Shown one piece after another: positions 24,320 through 36,934 of a stretch of 64,000 bases of DNA. Under the pieces are notes generated by a model. It made no database searches. It was not told the DNA's origin and was given only the letters and a program-made list of their open reading frames with translations. How positions within the stretch are numbered: the stretch's first letter is position 1; every line of letters begins with the position of its first letter. The position numbers and the translations under genes were made by a program. Source of the DNA: Yamagishiella unicocca. Taxonomy: Eukaryota; Chlorophyta; Chlorophyceae; Chlamydomonadales; Volvocaceae. The stretch covers positions 657,424 through 721,423 of the forward strand of contig BDSL01000046.1 in the NCBI GenBank assembly GCA_003116995.1, in the 5' to 3' direction.

Positions 24320-25547
24320 TGGGCGGGGCCCCCGCCCTGCCGCCCTCGTCAATGGCCACCTGTCTGGCTGGGTTCCCATCACTGCCGGCGTTCGACAGGG
24401 TTGTCCGGCCGCGCCCCTCCTCTACCTCACTCCCGGCCAGGCCCTCCTCTCCTGGCTGCAGCACGAAGCTTTCAGCATCTCCCTCGCCGACGTCCGCCTC
24501 ACCGCCTCCCAGTACCGGTATGCGGATGACTGCACCCCCCACCTCCGGGATGCCGCGGACATCCCCCGCTTCCTGGCCGCCATGGACAACTTCCACGCCG
24601 CGTCGGGTCAGCAGCTCAACCTCCGCAAAGTGAAGCTCCTGCCCTTGTCCGGCGGCCCCCGTGCCTGCCCTGCCGCCGCCCCGCCCCCCGCCTGCCCCAC
24701 GGCCGCCAGTGCCCCTCCCCTCCCCCCCTCCCCCGTGGCCGCCGCCGCCCCCCTGGCCACCCCCGCTGCCGGCCTGGCGCCCCGCCTCGTTGTCGTCCCC
24801 TCCGCCTCCACCCTGGGCATCACCTTCACCGCTGGCGTCCCGAGACCGTACCCCGTGGACCTCGACCGGGTCTACGGCCGCCTGCAGCGTGCCGCCACCC
24901 TGCCCCTCTCCGCCTTCGGCCGTGCCTTCGCCGCCTCGGGCTATGCCCTCAGCCGCGTCCTCTACCACATGGAGTTCGTCGGCCTCCCCCTCCCGGGCCT
25001 GCGGGCGGCCCTCCAGGCCACCACCGCCGCCTTCGTCGACCGCCGCTGCACCCCCGCCGCACATCAGGCCCGCATCAACCGTGTGCCTGCCGGAGCCGGC
25101 CTGCTCTATCTCGGCCTTCCCCCCTCCGCCGGCGGCTTCGGCCTCCTCCCCCTCGAAGCCCACGTGCGGGCTCGCGACGCCGTCCTGGACGTGCGGGGGC
25201 CGGGTGTGTGCAGCGGTGACGGCCGACTCCTGGGCCCGCCTCAGTGCTTTTGCCGAGCTGGGACTGGCCCCCTGCGGGTGGGGGACCGTCCCGGCCGACC
25301 ACCCCTTCCTCGCCGCCTCGTTGGCGGGGAAGGTGGTCTTCACGGGCCGCCCGGGGGCCGAGGGGTTGCCCGACGGTTGACCCGGGCGCGGTTTTGTGGG
25401 TGATTTTGGGTTGTGGGGACCCATTCTGCCGGGTCGCGCTCCTGCTCGCGTCTCGCTGCCGGCTTGGTGCAGGTGGTTCGTGTTTTCTGGACACGCTTGT
25501 GTTCCGCCCGTGCTTTGAGTTGTGCGTGCTGCCTTCTCCGTGTCTTC
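24320..25547 (+). mobile_element. 5'-truncated LINE, family A (partial reverse transcriptase)
   Basis: The open frame begins inside the reverse transcriptase: motif B AGVRQGCPAAPLLYL and motif C QYRYADDC, then GQQLNLRKVKLLPLSGG and a Pro/Ala-rich insertion. Downstream thumb and C-terminal parts run to about 25,190, where the frame shifts; the rest (WARLSAFAELGLAPCGWG) ends at 25,380. A non-coding 3' region to 25,547 follows; the last 200 bp are also present antisense at 20,727-20,940. Endonuclease and the first reverse transcriptase motifs are missing, so the copy is dead. It ends exactly where the minus-strand LINE B 3' end begins. Confidence 0.8.
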
Positions 25548-28500
25548 GTTGTTGTAACGGTTACAGTGGGTTCCAGACCAAGAGGTACAACCATCGGACG
25601 CATCGCCTGACACTGAACAAGACGGAGGAAACAAAAACGGACCTGCAACGGAACAAAGGCAAACCATTAGAACACAAAATCGACAGGCCGTAGGCACACA
25701 GAGCAGCAGCCAGCACCCCAGGGGGAATTTGCACTAGAGGCTCCCCTATCAGGAACTGGCCAGCAACCAACCTAACAGCCCAGCACCCGACGAACCAGTG
25801 AAGCGCCGCAACGATGCAAACATCAGAACCAGCCACCTCTCATCCCATAAGGCACGGACCCCTAGCAGGGCTCAACACGCCTATAGAGCCAGAAAGTATG
25901 AAGCACGGGAAACCCCGCTCCCCAAGACAACCCGGACCGATCACGAATCCACCAGTACCTCAGCCGGTCCTCCGCACACAAGGCGACTGGCGACAACCCG
26001 CAAGAAAGGATGCCGAGGTCCCACCGCATCCCAGCCTTTCTGGGGAAGCCCCAGTGCAGCAAAGCCCCTCAGAAGGGCCCAAAACTCCACCACCCCTCGG
26101 CGCACGGCACGATCCAGAAGACCACTAACCGGAGTAAGAGGGGGACCACCAGCACCCGCCCGTTTCAAGGCCGCGGCCATAAACCGGCGCCCCACCTCCA
26201 TGGCAGTAATAGCCGCCAGGACTACTACATCCCAGACGCAGGACTGTACCCCGGTAGGTGCTTGCACCAACCAAACTTGCGCCCGTGTCACCCCTGCACC
26301 GAGCTGGGTCTCGAGTTGGGCAATCACTGCTTGAGCCACCGGGCAGAACCAAAAGTGGTGTAGGCGGGGGGTACCCGCCCCTGGAGACTCTCCAGCCGGC
26401 ACACCGCACCCACAGGGGGCTGCTGCTGCCGTCCGCATATGAGAATTCCCGAGGAGGGGGGTCCCAACCACAGCCAACCGCCACCACCCCTCCTTATAGG
26501 CCGGCTCCCACTTCATGCCAGACCAGAGCCGCCGGTACACTTGCTGCAGGGCATTCAGGGCCGCTGGCAGGACAGGCCCGGTACCCCCAAGCGCTTCGCG
26601 CACAAACTTCTCATGCGCGGCCCGCCGGGCGTCCGCGAACTCGACCAGTTGCACAGCCGTCCCAACCCGAACCGTCATATCCCGCAGCGCCAGCGGCTCC
26701 TCCCCGCCCAACCGCCACCCCAACCGTGCGGTGAGCATGGACCCCACTTCCTCTATCCCCGGTAGAACGTGGGGTATACCCTGGGAGGAAACCAGCATCA
26801 CCAGCGCCGCTGCTTGCTTCCACGGGGCTGGCACCTCGGCTAGCAACGCTTCCAGCGCCCCCATACATTCCCGCCACCGATCAAGCCCCAGGAACGTCTT
26901 CGCTGCTCTTGACCGCGAATCTTCGACTCGGACGACGAGCCCCCGCCATCCCGCTGGCCATGACGTCTGCACCGCCGCCTCGGACGCAACTAAGAGGTCC
27001 CGAAGTGCATCACGAGCCGTCAGAACATCGCCCAACGTCTTAGTGGTCCAGCACCCCACAAGTTCTGGGTGTAAGTATTCCAAGCCCGGCCTCCTGCCGA
27101 CCACCATCTGCCCAGACTGGCAGGCTGGGAGGAGCGGGTTGCCCCAAATCGGCACGTGCACACACCACGGGCCTGGCACCAGCGGCTCGCTAGCGATGTC
27201 TTGTACCGAGGGCAAGGCCGCGAGCGCCGTGATCACCCGTCGGATATCAGCCGGCATCTCTTCCGCCCCCATCCACGGGCCCCTGCCTTGTGCTGTGAGC
27301 AGATTCAGAGGTCCAAACGCCGGATGCACCCCCATCAGGTAAATGCTAAGGCAGCTGACCCATGGAGGCCGGCGCTCCCGGGGGCCCGCCATTGCCAGTA
27401 CAAAACGCAGGGCCCAACCAGCCCAGCGCGCCCGTACGTGCTCCTTGAGGGCAATGGCCCCCAAGCCCCCGAGGGATGGGTGCCCGACCAGCAGCCGCTG
27501 TGGGACACCTGTTGCTCGGCGCTCCCTAGCATCTGGGGCTAAATCCCGGTCAATGAGCTTCGCCGCCACCCGCTCTAACCCTTCCACTATGGTGTCTGGG
27601 GGTAGGCCCCCATGCTCCACGTGCCAGGTGTCACGGTGCATCCCATATGCTGCGGCTGCTGTCGCCCTGCCAAACGTGGACAGGCGTAGCCTTGCAATCC
27701 GCGAGAACCTACTTAACACCTTGTCCCTTTGTGACTCCCAGTCCAGCATTGGGGACCCCCCTACGTCAGTAAACGGCAGATTCAGCGCCGTGGCCGATGC
27801 TACGACCTTCAACCCACCCATGTCATGCGGGCTAGGTCCCTCGACGCCAGTTGGCAGTAGCTCAACCTTATCCAGGTTCAGCTGTTGCCCAGAGGCTTGA
27901 GCGTACACCTCCATGGACGCCAGAAAAGCCGGCACTTCCGCTGGCCCCTCCAACAGCACCTGAGTGTCGTCGGCAAACTGCACCGCGGTGGTTATGTTGC
28001 CCGCCCCTACCGCAAGCCGGATGCCAACCCCCCTTTGCTGTAACCAGCAAAGGAGGGCTTGGGCTACAAACAAATACAACAGAGGTGCTAGCGGTCAGCC
28101 TTGCCGTACCCCCCGCTCTATAGGTACCAGGCGGGACTTGTGCCCGTTGACCACCGCCAACGACCTGGTGTCGGTTAGCAAGATCCGAGTCCAGGACATC
28201 AAACCCGCACCCGCGCCCATCGCCTCCATCGCCTCATACAGGAAGCATCTGTCCACAGAATCGTATGCTTTGGCAATGTCCAGGAAAGCCAGCACACACG
28301 ACCGACCTTGTTGTGCCATGAGATGGGGAATCTGCCGCAGGAACAGTACATTGGCCCCAATAAGGCGCTTTGGCAAGAATGCCGATTGTTCGAGCGAGAT
28401 AACACCTCCCAACCCAGCCGGGAGGCCAACACCTTAGTCAGCACCCTATAATCTGTACACAGCAGGGTAATAGGCCGATAGCTGCCCTGAGCCGTAAGCG

Positions 28501-29125
28501 CTCCCCGGTTCTTGTACAGGATTGTGATCACGCCATCCAAGAACCCGGGGGGCACCTGGCCTGACTGACCCACTGCCGTGAAGACATCGGCCAACACCGG
28601 TGCTATCTGCGTACGGCATGCTTTGTAGAGCTCTGAGGGAATATCATCCCACCCTGGCGATTTGCCCGGGGTGACGGCCTTCAGTACTGCGGCTACCTTA
28701 GCCACCAAGATCTCAGGCGATCCTACACAACACGCCTGGGCCTCCGGAATACGCAGATTCTGGGATCGCAGGGCCGCAATGACCTCCTCCCGCGCCTCCG
28801 ATGACACATGCGGCGGTGCCCTGCACACCTCGCGCCAGTACTCCGCCACCATCTGCGGCAGTCGTGTTGCGTCTGTAACGAGGCGCCCAGTTCCATCCTG
28901 CAGCGCTACCACCGCCTGTCTTGCCCGTGGAGGATGGACTAGCGCCGTAAGCCCGCGACTCGGGCGCTCCCCATCTTCGTGGTTGGCTGTCTTTGGCTTT
29001 TGCCCCTTCCCGGCCGGTGAGGGCGGGCTCTTTTGCCCAGTGATCTGTGTCGCGGTCTGGCCCATCGGGCCCGCCTGGTTGCGCTTCCGCGCTTGCAGCC
29101 GTTCTGGATCCCTTGTAATACCCGT
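25548..29125 (-). mobile_element. LINE retrotransposon, family B, near-complete ORF2-like copy
   Basis: Read on minus. The N-terminal part is at 29,125-28,412 (SPGWDDIPSELYK, ITILYKNRGALTAQGSYRPI). It continues in another frame with motif A (VLAFLDIAKAYDSVDR) and motif B (RGVRQG). A TGA at 28,095-28,097 lies in motif B where a Cys codon is usual. Then comes a 712-codon frame, 25,941-28,079: motif C QFADDTQVLL, GQQLNLDKVELLPTG, and a C-terminal CGCG…HHFWFCP zinc-knuckle-like zone. The 3' UTR runs to 25,548. One frameshift (about 28,412-28,440) and one nonsense codon break it. No endonuclease domain is seen upstream, so it is 5'-truncated or chimeric at the first 150 bp. Otherwise it is the youngest-looking element in the window. 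Confidence 0.88.
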
Positions 29126-31415
29126 ATTATGCTTAACGATTCTTCGTGGTTTGCCGGTTAAGGATGCAGCCTGCATTGATGATAGGTGGCCAATCACCCC
29201 TACCTGCTGCATGCATGTCAGCACGGCAACGCCACCGCAAGCCATCAAGTATGTATATATGTGCACACAAAGCCATCAACCTCTTCCTTACCATACGCGT
29301 CGTATAGGTATCGACCTCCTGGCACCAACCCTCACGGGCGGCATGGGCGAGCTTGCTCTGGGACCAGGGCTGCTTATCTTAGGTATGTAATGTACTTGCC
29401 CGCAGCCCAAGCGGGCAAAAGGATGACCCTGCGTGGCGTGCCTTGGGAGCGCACGTGGTGCCATGCCCCTAGTCATGTTTCCTTCTGGCAACTCCCGTAC
29501 TACTCATGGCGGGATGGACGTAATCATTTTCTTGGCTTGGTACAACTGCACATTGCCTGCTTATTGACGCTGAATGACATGCAGATAGAATCGCTTGCTT
29601 ACTCGGTGGATGGGAAGGACCCATTGCGCGCAGTTGCTACAGTAACCGCACGCGCTCTGCGACCGCACCTTCACTGCTGCGCCTGACACCCGCAGCACAT
29701 ACACACGCTTCAGTTGCCGTTGTTACGGTGCGGTTGATTTCCTGTCCCTTTTTTCCCTCCATCAATGTCAGCCGATGTGCCCGTTGGTTCTGCCCATACA
29801 CGTGCTTCGTTGCGGCTTCGGAGAGCCTCCGGCGCGGCGGCGTCTGTGGCCGGCGCATGCATCGCTCGAATTGGCTCGCCCGGCGGCACCCCACAAGCGC
29901 CACCCTGGGTCCATAGCGGCGTTGATGGAGAACGCTGCTGTGGGAAGGATTTACGCGTCCACGGCCACCTTCCAGTTTTAGATTGCTCTCCTCCGTTGGG
30001 AACGGGCAGAAGCGATGACACGAGGGCCCCAGCAACAGCCGATAACTGCAGGCGACAAGCGGACGATTCCACAGCAGGAAGGCGAAGTGATAGAACGATG
30101 TCAGTCATTGTGGCCCTTGGTGCTGCGATGATGGACCTTCAGTCGTCTAGGCAGGGTTGACTATGGGGGTCGTACTTGCACCCCTTACTAGCCGCTGCCG
30201 CCAGGGCTGCGCCGTCCAGTACGGCACACGGGACGTACGACCGACGCTGCCGCTGCTCCCTGCCGCTGCTCCCTCCTCGCTTCCAAAGTTACACTTCTTA
30301 CTACTGGGCGGCGCCGAGGGTTGCGTCAGTGTTGGGGAAATATAAAGGGTCCGAGGGAAACGGGAGATCCCTGTAACGGCAATGCACAGCTCCAGGTCAA
30401 TCGATACCGTCTGTAGATGTCTCAGTCAACACCTACATGCCGCGGCGTGTGGTCTAGGCGGAGGCACCTATTCCTACCTCCGTTCATGCGGCGACATGCC
30501 GTACGTACGTGCCAGCGCGCCCCGCTAGCAGGAGTGCAGTCGAAGATCAAAGTCAGGGCGCAACGGAAGACAAAGTGACGATGTTCGCTGCGGGCAGAGC
30601 CGCGTGGCATGGCCCGCAGGCCCGCTCCAACCCTGCACACACCACAGCGCACTCTACCGGGTGAAACATGCGCACCCAAAACACGCGCACACAGCGTTTC
30701 CTAAGTCGGAAGTTGGCACCAAAAGTACAGTAAAACACGGTCACGCACTCCACTCCCTCTTTGCCCTCGCGCAAGAATCAAAATTACATCGCCGCGGCGG
30801 CCGCTGTCCGACCTGCGCGCCGTGGCTGCATCTAGAGCAAGTGAAAACGCTGTCAGTTAGGACGCAGAGCGACTGTAGGTGGGGTCGTGTTGCACAGAAC
30901 CTCCTGCATTGAACAGCACAAGCACAGCTTGCCCCTGACCTTGGACCCAGGTGCTCGCAAACGCGCGCGCATGCCCCAACAGCAACAACACCCACACCGC
31001 ACAGACTCCGCGCCACCTATTAGGCCAAAAGATAGGACAGGACTCGCGAAAAGAAAGTCTAGACGTCAATGGCCCCCCGTAGACTAAACTGGCGGCAGCG
31101 AGTACTCCCACATATCCGTGCATCAGCACAGCGAAACAAAAGTGAGCAAGCAGTCAGTCAACCGCCGAAGCTAAGCCGACGACAGGAGTGTAATGAATCC
31201 CTGCCAAACCTCCAAACAACGCAGCAGCAAATGCCGGGCGAGGAGCGCACCGCGGGGCCGGCACCGTGTGCTTGTTAACCGGACACGGCGTCTTCGTATC
31301 TCGCTTTGGCGGCGTAGAAGCCAGCGTTACCGCCCACCCCCCAGCACACAGCACCTCGACAACCCCACACCGCCCTTACCCTCCACGCAGCAATATCACC
31401 CGCACGCTCCGCTAT
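29126..31415. other. Intergenic region with a LINE 3' remnant
   Basis: No gene is supported. At 29,740-29,795 the plus strand (TTTCCTGTCCC…ATGTCAGCCGATGTGCCCG) resembles the LINE B 3' UTR in sense orientation, at low identity. TTACA at 30,784-30,788 is a possible minus-strand TGTAA signal for the gene ending at 31,416. Confidence 0.4.
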
Positions 31416-34203
31416 CTATGCCATTGCCTCGCCCCGCGCCACCATCGCGGTGGGGAGATTCGCTCCTCGCGACTTGACGTGCAAGGCACTGGCAGCCACG
31501 TCCGCTATGCCCACAGCCTTGCAAGCCTCCTCAACCACCAGACCCAAACCCACGGCGCCGCTGCTCTCGCATCTCCGCTTGGCGGGGTTGGAGTTGCTCC
31601 CGCTGCTAACACTGTTGCCGCTGGTCAAGCTGCTGCCGCTGCTCCCATGGCTGCCGCACTTGCCGCTGCTGTCGCTGTGCCTGTGATGTGCCGCCTCGTC
31701 CCCAAACGCGCCGTCCTGCTGCTCCCGTTCCGAGGCCTCCGCGCCGCCGGACGTGGAGCTGGCGGTGGCTTGGTGTACCACTCCAGGATTGGAACCCAGA
31801 GGCCCGAGTGCCAGGCTCACCAGTGGCTCGTTGGTGGCGACGCCGTCACCCATGACATCTTTGTCACCTTCTTGTGCGGGCTTCGGCGACGGCACCGCGG
31901 AAGCCAGCTGCAGCGTCACCTCACAGGCTCCCGGCTCGGCAACAGGCGGAACGGCAAGCACCAGCACTGAAGGGGGAGCAGCCACATTGTGGATCAAATC
32001 AAACGAGCCGGACTCCTGCCGCTCAACAACCCCGCAGGCCCAGTTGCGGAAGGGCGCCGGAAGCGGGTGCCTCCAGTCCCAGTCAAACAACACTGTCAGG
32101 CAGCTCTTCTTGTGGTTATCAGGCGTTATCCCAGGGTTTGAGGTAGGTTGCGGATGGACCGGGTCGGCGTCGTGCCCTACGCTGCCACAAGCCGCATCTT
32201 CCATCTCCAAACCGACCATGCTGTTGTTTATGGTTGTCCAGGTATGGCCGGCCCCTGCGCGAGGCGGCGGCGCACGTCATCGTACGGCACACGAGTGTAC
32301 ACGTCAGTGGACCCCGGCTCAGGCGATGGTGGCTCCAGTTCCTTCCGCAGCAGCGAGTCAGCATACGGCACGACGGCCCCTTTGGCTTGTGAGGCGCTGC
32401 TGGTCTTAGGCGCTGGGCTTCATTCGCACGGTCGGGCGCGGCGCTCGCAGCCAGCGTGAGGTGTGGCTTGCTGGCTTCCGGGCAACCCACCGCGCGTGGA
32501 AACGCGAGGACGCACGCTTGTCTAGGACAGAGCGGAGTTGTTATCGCTGCTGGCTTGCGCGCTGCTCGCGAGGGGTATGGTTGGGTACCGTAGGTTCATA
32601 TTGCCGCCTTGCCAACTGCCACCCGCACACGACCCCGACCCCTGCGCCCTGGTAACAAGACACCACTTCGCGACCTCGGGGGCTCCCCTCCGCGCCCGCT
32701 GGCCTCGTAGGACGAGCCGCCCGTATGACCCGCCCCGCCTCCACACCTAAGTTGCCCGAATGGCGGCCTAACGGCATCGGGTCCACTTCCCGGGAGCAGC
32801 GCCGCAGCGCAGCGGTCCGTCCCACACCTCCCCCACCCCACCCCACCCCCTCCGCCGCCCTCGACCCCAGGGACGACATGCAGCCGGGGGCTGTCGGGAT
32901 TGCATGCGACGGCCCCCGGCTGCACACCCCTGCCCGTCCCTCCCTCCCCTGGCAGGGCAGTGCTGGCTGCGACTGACCGCGGCGCCACTGGCATGTACGG
33001 GCTGCTGCCACGCCGTAGTTTGCCGCCGTACACAGCCTTGGGCTGCGCCACGTCGATCTTCCTAGTCATCCCCGCCAGCCTGTATCCGCCAGCTAGGGCC
33101 GTACGTTTTAAGGTTCGGCGCCCACGCTTGCGTGCCTTCCGGCAACGGCGATCGAGGCCGTCAAGCCGCATAACGGCGTTCGGCTCGGTTGCTTGTCCCC
33201 CCCTTCTCTGCCGGGCAGCTACCCCTCCCGCCGCTGCCTAGCTGCCCGCGTGCCGTACCCCATGCGCTGCGGACATACTAAGCTGGCTGGCACACCATTT
33301 CGGTTTTCTGTCAAGGAGCGGCTGTACGCCCTGTCAAGAGGAGATAAAAGGCGAGTATCGTATGAGCAGCCCGAACCTAGCAGTGCCCAGCTAGGGGTCG
33401 AGCAGCGAGAGATAGGTATATGCGTGATGACGTGGTCTTTTTTCGCGTGCAGCTCTCAAACCGCCCGGCCAACGTGGTGTGGTAAACAGCCAAAAGCTTT
33501 ACATGACGTTAGAACGCAATGTGCCGTAGGAGGGTAACACGTTCGAGACAAAGTGTTTGGAGCGACGGTCAAGCCTCGTCGAAACGGGTACGAATTGAGC
33601 TTCCCCGGGGGGAGCAGACAACCCACTTGTCCTCATTCGTTCGCTTGCCAGCGATAGTGTTTTGGGCATACTATCGCGATCGTGCGCGATTCAAAACTTG
33701 CAGTTGTTGGAACGCCGTGAAATTGGGATATGACCGACACCCAGAATCGCTTCGCGCCATCACAACACAGAAAGCGCAATGGTTTGCTGGTAGCGGCCAG
33801 CGCCCCGAACAAAGCCGCAAGCCGCACATGAGGAGGGTCTAGCTGTCAAGCAGGGCCTTTCTTGGATTTGAATCCAACCGGACCCAAGGGGTTCAACCGC
33901 TAGTGCAACCAAGCAGCTGTCTTCAGCTCCTGGACTCCACGCGTGCTGCCAGCGTCAACATGGTAACGACGCCTTTTAAACCCTAAAAGCCCGGGCCCCT
34001 CCCGCCGCCAGTTCCGGCGCCTCACCTGTAGGGCCCGGACGGGCGTTGTCCACGTCAGCGACGGTGGTCCGAAATAGTCCTTGCAATTTCCCCTTTTGCT
34101 TGTCGTACATGATGTAGGCGAAGACGGCCACGAGAGCCAAGAACAGTGTCCCCAGCACCAGTCCAATGATGAGGCCCATTTCCTCGCGCGAGATGTCCGA
34201 CAT
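31416..34203 (-). CDS. Hypothetical single-pass membrane protein, multi-exon
   Basis: I do not recognise a family. Exon 1 (34,203 to 34,029) starts MSDISREEMG and has one hydrophobic helix (LIIGLVLGTLFLALVAVFAY) followed by MYDKQKGK; it ends at a GTGAGG donor. A likely second exon starts after CCTAG at about 33,106 and reads AGGYRLAGMTRKIDVAQPKA in the phase left by exon 1. A further exon follows a CAG at about 32,399 (AKGAVVPYADSLLRKELEPP, VYTRVPYDDVRRRLAQ). The last part (about 32,240-31,416) reads LFDWDWRHPLPAPFRNWACG, then a Ser/Gly/Asn-rich tract, and stops at 31,416. The joins at 32.25 and 32.4-33.0 kb are unsolved, and it could be two genes. The short N-terminus before the helix and the basic residues after it suggest a signal anchor with a cytosolic C-terminus (inference). 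Confidence 0.45.
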
Positions 34204-35933
34204 CTTGAGCGGCCTGCCTTGGTAACGGCGATGCGGTCGTCCTCGTCGATGGCAAGGGGGCCATTTACGGGGGGCTCATGGGGGCTGGCCGGGGCACGCT
34301 GCGCAGCACGTCCCCAAGCTGCTAGGCGTACGCCGTGCCGGAGGCCTGCGCATGGATGCCATGTTTGCGGTGGGTATGAATTGAATAGTGCTCAAGCGTG
34401 TTTGCCGTTCGCCCCGGCAACTTCGGGCTTTAAAGCCGAATTTTGAACCCAAAGCGAACACGATGGCGAATCCTAAGGCACAGCATACAAAGCAGTGCCG
34501 TTGCACATGGCAGGTCTGACGCACAGATAACAGACAGCGCGACGTTGACCCGTCGCAGGCTGGCCATCACGCCGTGCGACGTACGCACTATCGAGGCGCT
34601 CGTGCTTCGCCAACGACCCGCCTCCATAACATGCTTGTCCATGGCAGCGCAGCCCTGGCAACCTCAATGGCGTGCGCTTGCCCACCCGCCTCAATGCCGG
34701 GGGAGTTGCCGGCTCCCAAAAAACGGACACCCCCACTTTGCTTCCGCACCAGCTTAGTCTCAAAATCATATAAAGAAATATACCAAGTGTACTACAAAGT
34801 ACACCTTAAGGCCAGATCCCAACGCTGACCTATGAAAAGGTCCTGTGTTGTTACTTGACCCTATCTCGCTAGGGCACTAAGGCGCACGGCCCATATGGAT
34901 TATGAGCACGCTTACCTCACTCGGGCATCCCCAGCTAGAGAAATGCACGTACCAGACGGCGCCAGTCGCTTATAAACCGCGCAAAGATTCTATGCCGATC
35001 TAAGTAAATCTCGCCAATGCTGATGTACTTGCATAAACTTTGAGAATAGTAAAAGTGTGCATGCCCTCTTAGCTCCTCATCTGGGTCACAATCATTCAAA
35101 ACCGAAAACTTCAGCGCAGATTTCTAATACTTTTCCTAGCCAAGGAATGCAGATAAGCTGTATGAATCTAAGCGCTAGATTGTTTTGCACCGCAGCGTCC
35201 TGCTTGGACGCCGCCCACCTTTCATCCGAATCGTACAGCCGGTTTGTGCATGATGATACCGGTATAAGCAAACGCTATACCGAACTTACGCTGCATGACG
35301 TGAAGCAGTCAGACTAAATCGCTTGAACGGAATACAATATAGCTCTTGTTAACAAGCGTTCTCGTGCACGATGTGGATGCCATATGGGCAAGCCGAGGTT
35401 GGGCCTCGGCTTGTGTCTCTACTACACCTTTATAATTGAACCTTTATGGGTAACAAAGCAAATGTTTAAATATTCAGTCCTGGGACTGCATCGTCATACT
35501 ATTGATATGGACCCATTGCGGCGCATGGTTGGCTTCAGCTCCATGGCGGTGAGGATTGGAACTCCTTACGGCATAAAAGGCGATAAGTTCAGGAGAACGG
35601 ACGGATGCCCCTCCAACTTCCCGCATCTCGCTTTGGTTCGTCTCCGCGCGCTCTTCTTCACCCATAACTGTCCTTACGGGCTACTTCATAATTACTGGTG
35701 CAGGGTCATCGATGAGCGGTGCACCGCCGCCGGGCGTTGCCAAGCGACATGACCCTATCGTGAGTGCCCCGTGCGTGTGTGGCTCCAGTCCTGCGGATGG
35801 CCGTGGCAGTGCAGCGGACGCTTGGCAAGCCGCCACCAGTTCCCCTCCCTTCACCCTCTCGTGACCCTCCCTTCACCTTCCCATAACAAATGCCCGCGCG
35901 CGTCCCCCATTTGGCCCCGCACAGCCCTGGTGG
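34204..35933. other. Divergent intergenic region
   Basis: AT-richer sequence between the start codons of two oppositely transcribed genes; it presumably holds both promoters. Open frames at 35.0-35.75 kb have no recognisable features. No regulatory motif stands out. Confidence 0.4.
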
Positions 35934-36401
35934 ATGCCCGGGGAACCAACAGCTCAGCGAGTAGGCGTCTTCGTTGCGCTCTGCGTGTCCATCCTGCTTG
36001 CAGCACTGGCGGCGTCATACACTATGTACCGTTGGCACAAATGGATACGGCGGCGTCTCGATGCTGGGCGGCATTCGGCGGAGTCACTTAACGGTCAGAA
36101 GTCGTTGGATGACACGCCGTTAGGCACCGGCATCAGGAGCGGCGTCAACATCGAGGGCTCCTGTGGCGGCGGCTGGCCTGGACAGGGCGCGAGGGCTGGC
36201 CATGAAAATGCAACAGGGCAAGCCAGGGGATCAGCGCCGGGAACTGCCAGCTGCCTGCAAGTAGCAGCAGGTTCGTACTTGAAGAGGGCGCGGCGAGGCG
36301 GGAAAGGGGATCCACTTCGTGCCTGGCAAGGAGGCAAAGTGTGCCTTCACGGCTCGCAGCATGGGGTTTTGAGAGCCACGCAATTTGGCGGTGAAGGGTA
36401 G
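35934..36401 (+). CDS. Hypothetical small single-pass membrane protein or first exon of the next gene
   Basis: The ATG at 35,934 opens MPGEPTAQRVG, one hydrophobic helix (VFVALCVSILLAALAASYTM) and a strongly basic stretch (YRWHKWIRRRLDAG). After about residue 70 the composition (Gly/Ala/Arg) is less convincing, so the exon may end at a donor near 36,091 or 36,269, both in the phase-1 position that the acceptor at 36,931-36,934 would need. It could thus be the N-terminus of the 36.9-39.8-kb gene, giving a signal-anchored protein. Alternatively it is a 155-residue protein of its own. Confidence 0.4.
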   Translation: MPGEPTAQRVGVFVALCVSILLAALAASYTMYRWHKWIRRRLDAGRHSAESLNGQKSLDDTPLGTGIRSGVNIEGSCGGGWPGQGARAGHENATGQARGSAPGTASCLQVAAGSYLKRARRGGKGDPLRAWQGGKVCLHGSQHGVLRATQFGGEG

Positions 36402-36896
36402 GTGGTGCTGGGGCGATGGGTCGAGGAGGTGGTATGGTGACAGCGCCAAGCCCAGTCAGTGCATCGGCGAGCGCAACCCACGTGCAGCACTATCTCATCT
36501 GGGACAGGGAGTGAGGGCAGGGTAGAGGTAGGGTTGCCGAGCGTGATGAGCCACAGCGATTGGCACGGACAGGCCCATTACCCTGCCTTGACGCTACTCG
36601 ATCAGAATGCCTTCAAACGGTTCCCTCGCCCTTGCTGCTCTCAATGGCGGGGCTGCCCGTAGCTGCAACCCTAACCCATCAATCATAGTGCCTCCTCTGA
36701 CCGCCGTGGCCAGCTTTCTCGCTTGAGTTTGGGATACTCGCGCACGCGGCGATGAAGCGCCTTGCGCTTAAACGGTCACAGGGGGATGAAGATGCACGCG
36801 CCCGCCACCGTATCTACACGATATCTACACTTTCCATGGGCCCCCCGGCTCTAACAGACGGCTCCGCACTTTTGCGGAACCTTCAACTTGTAACCT
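36402..36896. other. Spacer or intron
   Basis: No coding signal is seen. A pyrimidine-rich acceptor (CCCTCCGTTGCCAG) lies just inside the next open frame at about 36,921-36,934, so this may be an intron. Confidence 0.3.
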
Positions 36897-36934
36897 ATGA
36901 CCTTCCCGTCCCCTGCGCGCCCTCCGTTGCCAGG

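Noticed and set aside
24282..25697. 471-residue Gly-rich minus frame
   Set aside because: Antisense of the LINE A reverse transcriptase remnant.
26515..27342. 275-residue plus frame
   Set aside because: Antisense of the LINE B ORF.
35384..35752. 122-residue plus frame in the divergent spacer
   Set aside because: It lies in AT-richer DNA with no recognisable motif, and no splice or start context distinguishes it from chance.
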